Part shown: piece after piece, positions 1-10,800 of the stretch
Layout: the number at the start of each line of letters is the position of its first letter
Position numbering within the stretch: the stretch's first letter is position 1
Assembly (NCBI GenBank): GCA_030544215.1
Contig: JARZZO010000011.1
Span: 14,990,001-15,054,000 of the forward strand
Source: Zantedeschia hybrid cultivar
Taxonomy: Eukaryota > Streptophyta > Magnoliopsida > Alismatales > Araceae
DNA length: 64,000 nucleotides
Direction of reading: 5' to 3'
Notes under the pieces: model-generated
Database searches by the model: none
What the model saw: the letters and a program-made list of their open reading frames with translations, nothing else
What the model was told of the DNA's origin: nothing
Position numbers and translations under genes: made by a program

Positions 1-319
1 ATTGATTCATTATCATTTTGATGGTGGCTTGGACTTGCTTGCAGATACTGTCGGTTTCTATTCTACTTGGTAGGCACATGACTGGTTCCTGAGGAGCTAT
101 TCTGTCCATTGAGATGGGTAAATGTATGACACAGAGAGGCTCAGGCTGAAATTGTGGGGTGTAAGGTGGGAGTTTCCTGCCCTCCCTGGGTTTTACCTGA
201 TGCCATCAAGCTTATCCTCAACACTGAGAGAAAGATGCATGTTTTTTTTCGGGGGTGGGGGGGTGGGGGTGGTCTGGTTGACATGTAGGATGAATCGTGA
301 AGGACAATACTAGTTGTCT
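1..319. other. Upstream PEX5 intron, no gene seen
   Basis: No recognisable exon. A T run followed by C and an interrupted G run lies at 242-280. It should lie in the intron before the first visible PEX5 exon, because no N-terminal PEX5 coding sequence is present here. Confidence 0.5.
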
Positions 320-799
320 AAATGGGCCTGTCCTCTTTTTTCATTTGGCCACTGAATCCATAGGCCGTCATCGAACTCTGAGTTTGTGGCCAAGAACCTG
401 CCACACCTCTCAAGCAAAAGTGCAATTCAAAAATAAATGATCAAGAAACTCTTCCTTGTCCTCTTATAAGCAACTAACAGAGGGTAAATTAGGAACAAAA
501 TGGGCCAGTCTATCACAAGTAGGAAGCCAGCCAAGGGAGATCCTCCACATGTTAACTTTGACTTTCAAGGGGCATCTGAGAGACCAAATCTAATCCTGGA
601 ATGGATACTGAGTACCTCTCTATTAGCTATGATCTTATATGCTGACCTCATTGAAAAGGAACTTGATGCCTCCCATCCTCAGGATCAAGTCTCATGTGAT
701 GAAGGGGTCCGCTCTAAAACTTCTGGAGGAGCATAAGAAGTCTCCCCAGCTCATCAATCTCCTTCCCTGCAGCCGGATGCCCACAGCAGGGCTCCTGTC

Positions 800-1501
800 C
801 ATGGATTGCGGAATCGGCCGATTCCGATCCGAATCGACCGATTCGGATCGGAATCGGCGGGTTCCGATCCGATTCGGGGGGGATTTCACTGTTCCCCCCC
901 ACCGACTTGAAAAAAAAAAAAACCCGGCCGAAATCGGCCCGAACCGGACCAGATCGGGGCCGGACCGGCCAGATCGGCCGGTCCGGACCCGATCTGGTCC
1001 GGTTCGGGCTGGTCCCGATCCCCCCCTTAAGGTTTAGGGGTTTGGGGTTTAGGGTTTTAGGGGTTTAGGGTTTAGGGTTTATGGTTTGGGTTTTATGGTT
1101 TTAGGGTTTTAGGGTTTAGGGTTTAGGGTTTAGGGTTCAAGGGTTCAAGGGTTCAAGGGGTCAAGGGTCAAGGGTCAAGGGTCAAGGGTTTTAGGGTTTA
1201 GGGTTTAGGGTTTAGGGTTTAGGGTTTTAGGGTTTTAGGCTTTAGGGTTTTTTATGGATGTACATGAATTGCATTCATTCTTATTGTACATCAATTGAAT
1301 AATATGTATGTAATTTTTTTTGATTTTTTTTATTTTTTCCTGATTTTTTCTGATTTTTTTTAATTTTTTATTATTTTTTATTCTGGCCGAGTCGGACTGG
1401 CCAGACTTCATCTGGATCGGCCGACTCGGCCGATCCGATCCGAGTCGGATCGGGATCGGCGGGTCCCGATTCGGGGACCCGATCCAATCCGGAATTCCTT
1501 G
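800..1501 (+). mobile_element. Non-autonomous hAT-type element with internal telomere-like array (copy A)
   Basis: Starts CATGGATTGCGGAATCGG and ends GGAATTCCTTG, so the ends read CATGGATTGCGG and CAAGGAATTCCGG inward: short imperfect inverted repeats. The 8-bp direct repeat CTCCTGTC flanks it at 792-799 and 1502-1509, as expected for the hAT superfamily. Layout: palindrome-rich GATCGG/CCGATC segment (800-1025), telomere-like array (about 1027-1248), AT-rich segment with GGATGTACATGAATTGCATT, then a second GATCGG-rich segment with CAGACTTCATCTGGATCGG. It has no transposase frame. Confidence 0.88.
1027..1248 (+). repeat. Telomere-like TTTAGGG array inside hAT-type element
   Basis: About 220 bp of TTTAGGG and variants (TTTTAGGG, GTTCAAGG, GGTCAAGG). 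It is the plant telomere motif but degenerate, internal to a transposon with target duplications, and far from any chromosome end in this gene. Confidence 0.9.
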
Positions 1502-1731
1502 CTCCTGTCCTCCTTGTTTCATTTGGGCACTACCTATAACCAGAAAAAGCCACAGCTCAACTCATTCTAGTTTCAACCTTTTGCTACAACCTGGGAAAGG
1601 GAAGGAATGAATCTTTCTATTTTTTTCTTATTTATTGGTCTCTCTTGTATTATGGTTAAGTTTTCATCTTCCTTTGAAGTTTGTGGAACAAGCTGTCATT
1701 TACGTGGTAAATTATTTCTGTGTCTGAGTAG

Positions 1732-1863
1732 GAGTTGTCAGGGCTTCCTGGAACTTCAGTTACTGTTCCTCCTCCATCACAAGGTTTCAACCCCGAAGCT
1801 CCATTGTCAACTATCCCAGGGTTAGAGTACGACAATCAACAATTTCAGCAGCCAGGTAGCCAG
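1732..1863 (+). CDS. PEX5: PEX5 exon 1 of those visible (N-terminal variable region)
   Basis: Encodes GLPGTSVTVPPPSQGFN and on to a Gln-rich stretch ending QQPGSQ, in the place where plant PEX5 has a variable Pro/Gln/Leu region after the N-terminal SSSKTQ segment. Donor GT is at 1864. The acceptor is uncertain: AG at 1730-1731 gives exon start 1732, and AG at 1740-1741 gives 1742, which changes the phase carried over from the missing upstream exon. The next intron is only 71 bp. The coding frame agrees with exon 2 (phase 0). Confidence 0.8.
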
Positions 1864-4800
1864 GTAAACATTGATCTTTTGGTTTTTCCTTTAGCAATTT
1901 CCCTTGCACATATTTACTAACTTTGCTTTGATAGGGTTCACAATTTCTTCGTGGTTTTCATTCTGCTGAGCATGGGGGTCTTGAAGAAGCTTGGAATGAA
2001 ATCCATCAATCTCCATTTCTCCCTCCCCAAATTCAAGGCAGAGAAAATCAACCTCATTTTGAAGAGTTTGAGCAAATTTATGACCGTGGGGCAAGCTCAC
2101 ATCTTCAACCTGCTTGGGATGGTAAGAAAGTAATTTTTTCTTTTGAATTTTCCGGGTTTCCTTCCCATGTCCATTTGTTGTTCCTCCTTTCATCTGTAGT
2201 TTTATATCATTAACTCTGGTATGCATATGAACGAGTGAACATTGTTGATCAGATTTTAAGTGATTGATCAACACTCCGGAACTTGAGCTTGGCTGCTTGC
2301 TATTGCATAATATGTGTGATTTACCACTTGTCTTTACATAACATTCACCATCTTTTAGGGCCACCACAAAGAGTGTTGTCAAGTTTCCTTCACTCCTTCG
2401 TTGAGAGTAGTCGGGCTGGTATTCCATTTCGTCCTGCGGCACTTCCTGTCTTGGGATTATCAAAGGGAGACAAGCAATGTATACGTAATCGTAGTTACAT
2501 AATGGCAAGGCACATTTTTGCAGATAAAGGCGAGGAGTACATTGATTCACAGGTTTGTTACCATCTTTTGCTCACTGCACTAAAACAAGCTGCTGTTACT
2601 GCCATTGTTAGCCTTTGATTCTGAAGAATTGTTCCCTGTTATGGTTACTGGAGGATTTTAATACTGCACTAAAACAAGCTGCTGTTACTGCCATTTTTAG
2701 CCTTCGATTCTGAAGAATTGTTCCCTGTTATGGTTACCAGGGGATTTTAAGTGCCATGTTATCAGAGATGATTGCCTCACTTGCCTAGGGAATGAGGGAA
2801 GGAGAGGCGCGCCATAAATGCCTCACTTCGCCTCATGTTCACCTCGCTCAGCTAGGCGCCTGCCTATGTTATCTATGTCGAATGCTTGCACTTTTCCTTG
2901 TATTTTTTCATTTATGTGATACCATTTTTTCTTATTATTAATTATTTCTAAATGGGTTCGAGGTCTGGCTGAGGAGCTGCCCTGAGCCTCAGCCGGCCTA
3001 TTCCGGCACGACTCGGGTGTCCGGCAGAGTAGCTGCCCTGAACCCTAGCAGGGGTTTCTTGTGGGTACCATCCTGTCTCACAAAAAAAAAAACCCTAAAT
3101 GGCTAATGCGTTTTTTGACAAGGTCTAATGCCTCTTTACATTTACAAGCCGTCACATTTTTCTTGTTCTTAATGATTCCTATGGCTGTCGACTACTTATA
3201 TGAGTGTTTCATACAAACTGATCTTTACATATTGGATATACAAGTTGCTCTTTGCATATTAGAACCTTACACATCATTGTCTTGGATGTTTTATTTATTT
3301 TCCTCATACTGATGTTTTCTTCCTTCTTGATGATTTATGGGAAAACATCTCTTTGAATGCCGAGGTGCTTGCCCAGGCATTTGAAGTTGAGGGGAGACCC
3401 TAGTTGTCTCTTGCCTTCATCTACATAGGTTCCATCCAGTATGTGCATCTCAACAGACATTTTACATATTTTCTAATTCTGTAGAGACAGGTCTGGTTTT
3501 ATTTTCTGTTTTTTTCCCCACAGTTCATCAAACCAGAAAAGGACATAGAAGGATATAGAAGGATATAGAAGAGCATCTTAAAAGATAAAAAATAAAAGGC
3601 AAACTGGGCACACAGAAGATGATCCCTATCCGTAAGACCTTATGTTCACTTTCCAAGTAAAGCAGAGCATAAAAATTTAAAACTGCACGCAATTATGATA
3701 CTGTATGATTTCATTGCTAAGGTCGTGTCAATAATAAATGTAATCTTATAATATGATCAGTGTTGTGAACGGCATATATTGGTGCAGATTGCACTATTAC
3801 AGCACTTCAGTCCCTCAGATGCACAAGTAAGCTGCACTTCAGGGAAATTGAACACAACATAATCTTTTTTTTTTTCGGGGGGGGGGGGGGTGTTGTTAAT
3901 AGGGTGTCTGTATACCTTTTTTTTTACCTCTTTTCTCTTCAAATTTAAAATTAAAAGTAAAACGATGGTGAGAATCTGTTTTGGCAAGATCACTCCTATT
4001 TTTTAGGAAAGCATCCTACTCTTCACAGACCTTTCCCAAAAATAAAACAACTTAAGAGTTGTTTTTATTTTGAGGAACCCTCTCTCTCTCTCTCTCTCCC
4101 TTGATCTCCCCCAACAATTCTCTCTCTCACTTTCTCACCTGCACATTTTCTCTACCCCCCTCTGCTTGGAGAACTCTCTCATACTTCCCTCCAAACTCTC
4201 TTAAAAATAACAGCAATTTACCAAACAAGGAAAGAACCAAACGAAACTGAGAGTCACTTGGAATCAATTTGTGTGGTCTAATCTTTTTCCGAGCAAAATA
4301 AGAATCTTTCTTTGGAAAATGGCATTTGGAGGGCTACCCACCACTTTGGCTAGATTGAAATCTGTTTTCCATATTCACAAATCAGCATACATTTTCTGTG
4401 GTGTTTTGGAAGAGGATGCTGAACATTTGTTCTTGCACTGTGGTATTATTAATGTGTTATGGAGGACCTTGAGGATACTTCTTTCTTTCCAGTGGAGGGA
4501 ATTTCGGAATATCACTAATCTTTTTGAAGAATAGTGAGATATGTACAAATCCTTAGAGCAAAAGATTTGGTCTATGATCTTCCCAACAATGTTGTGGGCA
4601 GTCTGGATTGAGAGAAACTCAAGAAGATTCAGTCAAAGGTTCAGCCGGGTTTCTGATATTTTGAATGAATAGAGCTGTCTTGTGGACTTATGATTGGGGG
4701 AAAGCTGCAGGTGTGCTTTCAAAAATGGAGGAATCTTCTTTGTTGACTTCCGCTGGGGGATGGAAGAAGGTTTTGCATTAACTCTTTTTGTTTTAAGTCT

Positions 4801-7800
4801 TTTCTTTTTATTTTATTCTCTGGATAAAATAGTACTCTCTTGAGTTGGGAGCATGGATGGCAGTACCGGTACCGGCTGTACCGGCCGGTACGGGCCTAAA
4901 AGGGTCCCAAAAAATCAGAAAAAATCAGAAAAATGTAAACAATTAATTAGATATGTGTTTAGTGTGACAAAGGTGGGTTAAGACAAAGAAGTATACGCAA
5001 CATATACTAAATGATTATTTTCATACAGATTAAATATGAAAAATATTATGCTAATGTACTAAACATTTACAAATAATAAATATTAACGAAATCAAACGAT
5101 CCTTATCTATGAAAAACATGAGTGGGTATACTAATATGGATAATAACCCGTAGATCCTTTTGATTCATCATCTGGTTGATGTTGCTGGTATCCATAATAA
5201 GGTTGCATATGTTCCCTATATTCACCATAACTAAACAATGATGCAGTCAAGTCGTGCATCCTTCTTTGAATCCCTCTTGGAGTATATATTTGTTGACTTG
5301 ATGAAATTGCAGAATCAAGATACAAAGAAGCAGCTTAAGGATAAGAAGAAGACCCTGACCCATAGCTGCTACTGGGTGGATGGAATTGAAAGCCTTCATA
5401 TTCTACTTGATCTCCCCAGCTATACATGCCTGCTTCTTGTTGGCCACCTCCATAATCTGACTGCTGTCCATACTGACCTTGTGAATCATAATCTCCTTGG
5501 CTTTCATGCTGTCATCTTCCAGTGTCAATATGCAAGGAGAAAGAAGGTGCATACACTCCGCCCCCGGTAGTATCACATGCAGCAGCACCAGCATCATCAC
5601 TAGGAGACTGTCCCATCATCATCATCATCATCTTGATCATAATCAACAATTAACTTCCTCTTGACATTACTTGATTTTTCCTTTTGTGATGCCTATTTTT
5701 GCTGGTTTTGTTTTCTTTCTAGATCCTTTTGCAAGTTGACCCGATCCAATAATCCTTTTCCTCGTGGTGTATGCCGTACATAAATTTGCTTCATCTCATC
5801 AATCGCAGGATCGTCTTTGGCAGCTAGATTAGCCTTCTCAAGTGTAGATGTACTCCTTCTCAAGAATGATGGTGGCCCAACCATTCTAGGAGTGACTGGC
5901 CTACTATCTGATTCTGAGTGTCTAGCAGGCTTAAGCTCAGTATCAGGTGCAAATAAAGGCACATGCTCAGTCTGACTCTGATGCTCATGTGAAGGACAAG
6001 GTGAATTTTCTTTTTGTCTTTTTGAGGTTCTTAATTCTGGATCTCAAGCAACAACTCCATCAAGTATGCCCTCTGCCCATTCTGTATCATCGGGATCAAA
6101 AACTAGCTGATCGACAGTTACACGTATCTCAACCCAAGTATGTAAGGGATTATCATCATCAAATAACTCTTCCACATGAATTTGACCAACAACATCTTCT
6201 GTATGCCCTGCAACTCGTTTCTCCCTTAATTGTTGTCTCAACTGGATATTTTTTATCCTCAATCTCATATTGTAATGGCAGTATACCAATTTGTCCAATC
6301 GTTCAACCTTTAACCGGTTACGAATTTTTAAGTGTATAAGGCTAAACGTACTTCAATTTCTTTCACATTGGCTTGCCGATGTCGTCTGACTTAAAACCCT
6401 CACTGCAACGGAAGCCAATGGATTATAACACCTATCTCTGTTGTACACCATTATCCACTACTTAGCTGTGCCATCAGTAAAAAACAAAAAAAATATTCAA
6501 TGTATATTCTTCTTTCTTATGCACATATGATAACAATGTAATCACTAAGTATACCTGGGCTCACTTTCTCTACAGCAATTTGCACAGGGTCTTCATTATA
6601 TGTCTCCAGCCTTAGCATATAAGCTTCCATCTACAAAGATGGAATTAACAATTAATATAATTCATGGACTCTTGAAAATACAAGTAATTGTATATATCTT
6701 AAAGTCAATTCTTCATATAAGAGATAAACACCTGTCTCTCTGCCTCAATTCTATCTTCTATTATCCTCGACAAGCGTGCAATCACATTCAGTGTGCCTTG
6801 GATCACCTCTCCATCAATGTGCACTTGACGACTGTACATTACTCGAGGATTTAAAAAATAACTTGCATTTAGGTCGATAATTACTAAATAACAATTTAAT
6901 AAATAATCCCCCGTGTAACAGTATATGACTTCACTTACCAACTGCATGCAAGTCGTGGTGTAATGTGCTTTCCCATCTGACATCAATAAGGTCCCACCAC
7001 TTCATATAAGTGTTGGGAAATGTGTTCTTGATGTGCACCTCAGCAATGTCAATTGCCTCGTACAAATTCCCCATATAATTCTTATCATCTCTATCCACCA
7101 ATTTTAAGACCTGTACGAGAGGTTCCACCAACTTCAGATAAGTCTGCACATTACTCCAAATTTTTTTGTTCTTTATGATTTTTTCCACTTCCAAATGTTC
7201 ACATTTAGATTCATTGGAGGTGGTCCGTATATACTCCAAGAACTTCTTATTAAACATAAACCCCTTGATCTCATTTTGGAATTTGTGCAACGATTCTAAA
7301 GAAATAAAATTAGATACAAATCTTGTAGGCTTTGTACGGATGAGATTTCGGCCCCCAGATATTTTTTTTCGGAACATGTTCAAGATCTTAGGATGACCAT
7401 ATATAAATGTGGTAATTCTTTGTGCTCTCTTTACTGTCTTGCTGATAGTCGGGTCCTTACCAATGTCTTCAAGTATCAAGTCCAGACTATGCGTTGCACA
7501 TGGGACCCAATAAAGGTGTTTGCGTTTGTCCATTAACTTCTTCTATGTAGCCTTATAACTTGGTTCATTATCAGTGACTATCTGGACAACATTTTTCTCT
7601 CTAATTTCCTGCACCATCTGATCCATCAAACCAAATGAATATTTGACGTTCTTTGAATAGTTTGATGTATTAATAGATTTCATAAAAACTGTCCCTTCAG
7701 TGCAATAAATAAGGAAATTAATCTTGGACTTCTTCGTGGTACCATTTTAGCCATCGCACATAATTGTGCATCCTCTCTCCTTCCAAACAACTTTAAAACT

Positions 7801-10800
7801 TTCAACCCACTGTTGAAGCTCTTCATATTCTCCATCAAACCTACGTCCATATATGTCTTGACGTATGGGGGCTTTGAACTCACGACCATGATCTGCTATT
7901 GCATCAATCATAGGCTAAAAATAAGGAGACTGAGCAGCATGTGAGGGAATACCTGCATGCAAAAATCATTTGCATATAGTTTTAAAAGCATGTCCTGCCA
8001 CTTTAGCTGACTTTTTTACTCCTCTCATTGCTTGCTTGATTTTTGGCTGAGTAGAATTCTGTCTTCTAAAAAGATAACTGTCCATAGGACCCACTTGGCC
8101 TCTAGCTTGACTTGTGCTTCTTGTTGATGGTCCATCACCTCTCCTTCGGGTTTCGTCTTCTTCTTGATGCCACAAACTCTCTCTTCTAACTGCAGCCATC
8201 TCAGGATCTTCATCATCATCATCATCATTAAAGTCTACAATTTGTTCAACCCTTTACCTCTCACGTATAGAAATATTACTGGCCCCAGTATACATCCCTT
8301 TGCCTTTTCTATTATGTCTACTTGAAATTTTGTCTTGAAGTTCAACCTCCTCTTTATTCTTTTGCTCTTTTTGTGCTTTCCGGCCACACAACAATTCACG
8401 CATCTCGTTGGCGACTTGTCGGGGACAGACAGTATACCTTGTCACCTGTCATGTTTTCCCTGCTAAATGTTCTTTTCCTCGAGTGATTCCACCACCCATC
8501 TCTTTGTCACAATATTTGCATTTCACTCGCCTCTTTGCAATATTAACTAAGGTGATATAGGCCCACCCTGGGTCCTACTCTTGCTATTCATCCATGATCC
8601 TACAACAGGAAAGAAAAAAGTATAAACAAATATAAGAACGTTTGACATTATGCTCCTAGTTTAAAATATGCAATGAAGCGTAATTAAGCTTCAATTGATG
8701 TTTAATTTAAGTAATTAGACAAAAATTTTATTTTTTAATTACTAATTAGGGTCAAAATTGAGATTTTTTTCCTAATTAACCGTCCATCAACGCAATTCAC
8801 AGCATGCTCCTAGTTTAAAATATGTAATGAAGCGTAATTATACTTCAATTGATGTTTAATTTAAGTAATTAGACAAAAAGTTCAATTTTTAACCGCTAAT
8901 TAAGGTCAAAATTGGGATTTTTTTCTTAATTAATCGTCCATCAACGTAATTCACACAATGCTCCTAGTTTAAAATATGCAATGAAACGTAATTAGGCTTC
9001 AATTGATGTTTAATTTAAGTAATTAGACAAAGTCTTAATTTTTAACCACTAATTAGGGTCAAAATTGGAGGTTTTTCTTAATTAACCGTCGATCAATGCA
9101 ATTCACAGCATGCTCCTAGTTTAAAATATGTAATGAAGTTTAACTAGGCTTCAATTGATGTTTAATTTAAGTAATTAGACAAAAGTCCTAATTTTTAACC
9201 GTTAATTAGAGTCAAAATTGGGGGTTGTCTATTTTACTAAGAAAATGAACTTAAACAATCTAAAAATTAGTTAACAACTACAAAAGAATTACTAGATTTA
9301 AAATATATATCATACCTTATTTTTTTTTCCACCCAAAACAGTGAAAACATCTCCGGCAACAGGTGAAAACGTCTCCAGCAGCGGCGGGTGGCGGCGGCAG
9401 GTGGCGGCGGCGGCTCCTTCCCTTCCCCTCCCATTGCCAAAAAAGGCCTTCCCCTCTCACAGTTCTATTTCTGTGAGAGGGGAAAGTGAAACACCCCTTT
9501 AAGGGGTTTTACGGGCGTACTTGTCTGGTACCGGCCCGATACAGTATTTATTATTATTTTTTTTACCGGTACCGGCCATTAATGGCTAAACCGGTACCGG
9601 CAAGGAATTCCGGATCGGATCGGGTCCCCGAATCGGGACCCGCCGATCCCGATCCGACTCGGATCGGATCGGCCGATCTAGATGAAGTCTGGCCAGTCCG
9701 ACTCGGCCAGATTAAAAAATAATAAAAAATTAAAAAAAATCAGAAAAAATCAGAAAAAATCAGAAAAAAATAAAAATAAAATCAGAAAAAATTACATACA
9801 TATTATTCAATTGATGTACAATAAGAATGAATGCAATTCATGTACATCCATAAAAAACCCTAAACCCTAAAACCCTAAAACCCTAAACCCTAAACCCTAA
9901 ACCCTAAAACCCTAAAACCCTAAACCCTAAACCCTAAACCCTAAACCCTTAACCCTTAACCCTTAACCCTAAACCCTAAACCCTAAAACCTTAACCCTAA
10001 ACCCTAAACCCTAAACCCTTAACCCTTAACCCTTAACCCTTAACCCTTAACCCTTAACCCTTAAACCCTTAAACCCTTAAACCCTAAACCCTAAACCCTA
10101 AAACCTTAAAACCCTAAACCCTAAACCCTTAACCCTTAACCCTTAACCCTAAAACCCTAAAACCTAAACCCTAAACCCTTAACCCTTAACCCTTAACCCT
10201 TAACCCTAAAACCTAAACCCTAAACCCTAAACCCTAAACCCCTAAACCCCTAAACCCTTAAACCTTAAGGGGGGGACCGAAATCGGCCCGAACCGGACCA
10301 GATCGGGTCCGGACCGGCCGATCTGGCCGGTCCGGCCCCGATCTGGCCGGTCCGGCCCCGATCTGGTCCGGTTCGGGCCGATTTTGGCCGGTTTTTTTTT
10401 TTTTTTTCAAATCGGTGGGGGGGAACAGTGAAATCCCCCCCGAATCGGATCGGAACCCCCCGATCCCGATCCGAATCGGCCGATTCGGATCGGAATCGGC
10501 CGATTCCGCAATCCATGGGTACCGGTGCTGGCCGATACCGGTATGTACCGGCCGGTACATATCGGTACCGGCCGGTACTGCCATCCATGGTTGGGAGTTG
10601 GGTCTTGGGGTGGATTCCCACCTTTTTGAGCTTGTATTATGTAGCTTCTATTTACCCTAATTAACAAATTGTGACCTTCGGTCACCTCCCAAAAGAAAAG
10701 ACAAAACTTTAATGAAATAATTTCAAGTACAAGTTAGCTTCATGGCATCCTGGAGAGGAAGTCATCGTCCTGCTATTGGGGCGAACATGATTCCCTTGGG

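Larger units (their letters stand above)
320..1575 (-). mobile_element. L1-type LINE fragment (zf-RVT region), split by a hAT-type insertion
   Basis: The - strand of about 330-799 matches, motif by motif, the LINE fragment at 39.4-39.9 kb (compare GGGCCAGTCTATCACAAGTA near 500 with GGGCCAACCTATCACAAATA near 39701). That region codes for the zinc-binding end of a plant L1 ORF2. The fragment seems to resume at 1502 after the 702-bp insertion 800-1501. Both outer ends are approximate. No intact frame. Confidence 0.6.
4852..10589 (-). mobile_element. hAT superfamily DNA transposon, 5.7 kb, with decayed transposase and a nested element
   Basis: Terminal inverted repeats start CATGGATGGCAGTACCGG at both ends (left from 4852; right, on the - strand, from 10589). 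The perfect 8-bp target duplication GTTGGGAG lies at 4844-4851 and 10590-10597, and removing the element rejoins a LINE 3' UTR. Subterminal zones are filled with GGTACCGG/CCGGTACC palindromes. The - strand carries BED zinc finger, DUF659 and hAT C-terminal transposase remnants (5131-8595) and a 154-bp tandem repeat upstream of the start. Without the 917-bp nested element plus its duplicated 8 bp, it would be about 4.8 kb. Confidence 0.93.
4226..10700 (+). mobile_element. L1-type LINE 3' fragment, split by the hAT at 4852-10589
   Basis: The + strand from about 4260 encodes FVWSNLFPSKIRIFLWKMAF, then CxxC...HLFLHCG and WAVWIERNSRRFSQRF, typical of the zinc-binding C-terminus of plant L1 ORF2. 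The 3' UTR is interrupted at 4851, resumes at 10590 or 10598, and finishes with TTGTGACCTTCGGTCACCTC and an A-rich tail near 10690, the same 3' end seen at 29275-29304. Two segments: about 4226-4851 and 10598-10700. 5'-truncated; frame stops at 4532. Confidence 0.8.

Noticed and set aside
9857..10262. Chromosome end (telomere)
   Set aside because: The array is inside a transposon with a perfect target duplication, is degenerate, and PEX5 exons lie on both sides.
4852..10589. Working hAT transposase gene or domesticated gene
   Set aside because: Stops lie in the first codons, in the BED finger region and in the DUF659 core.
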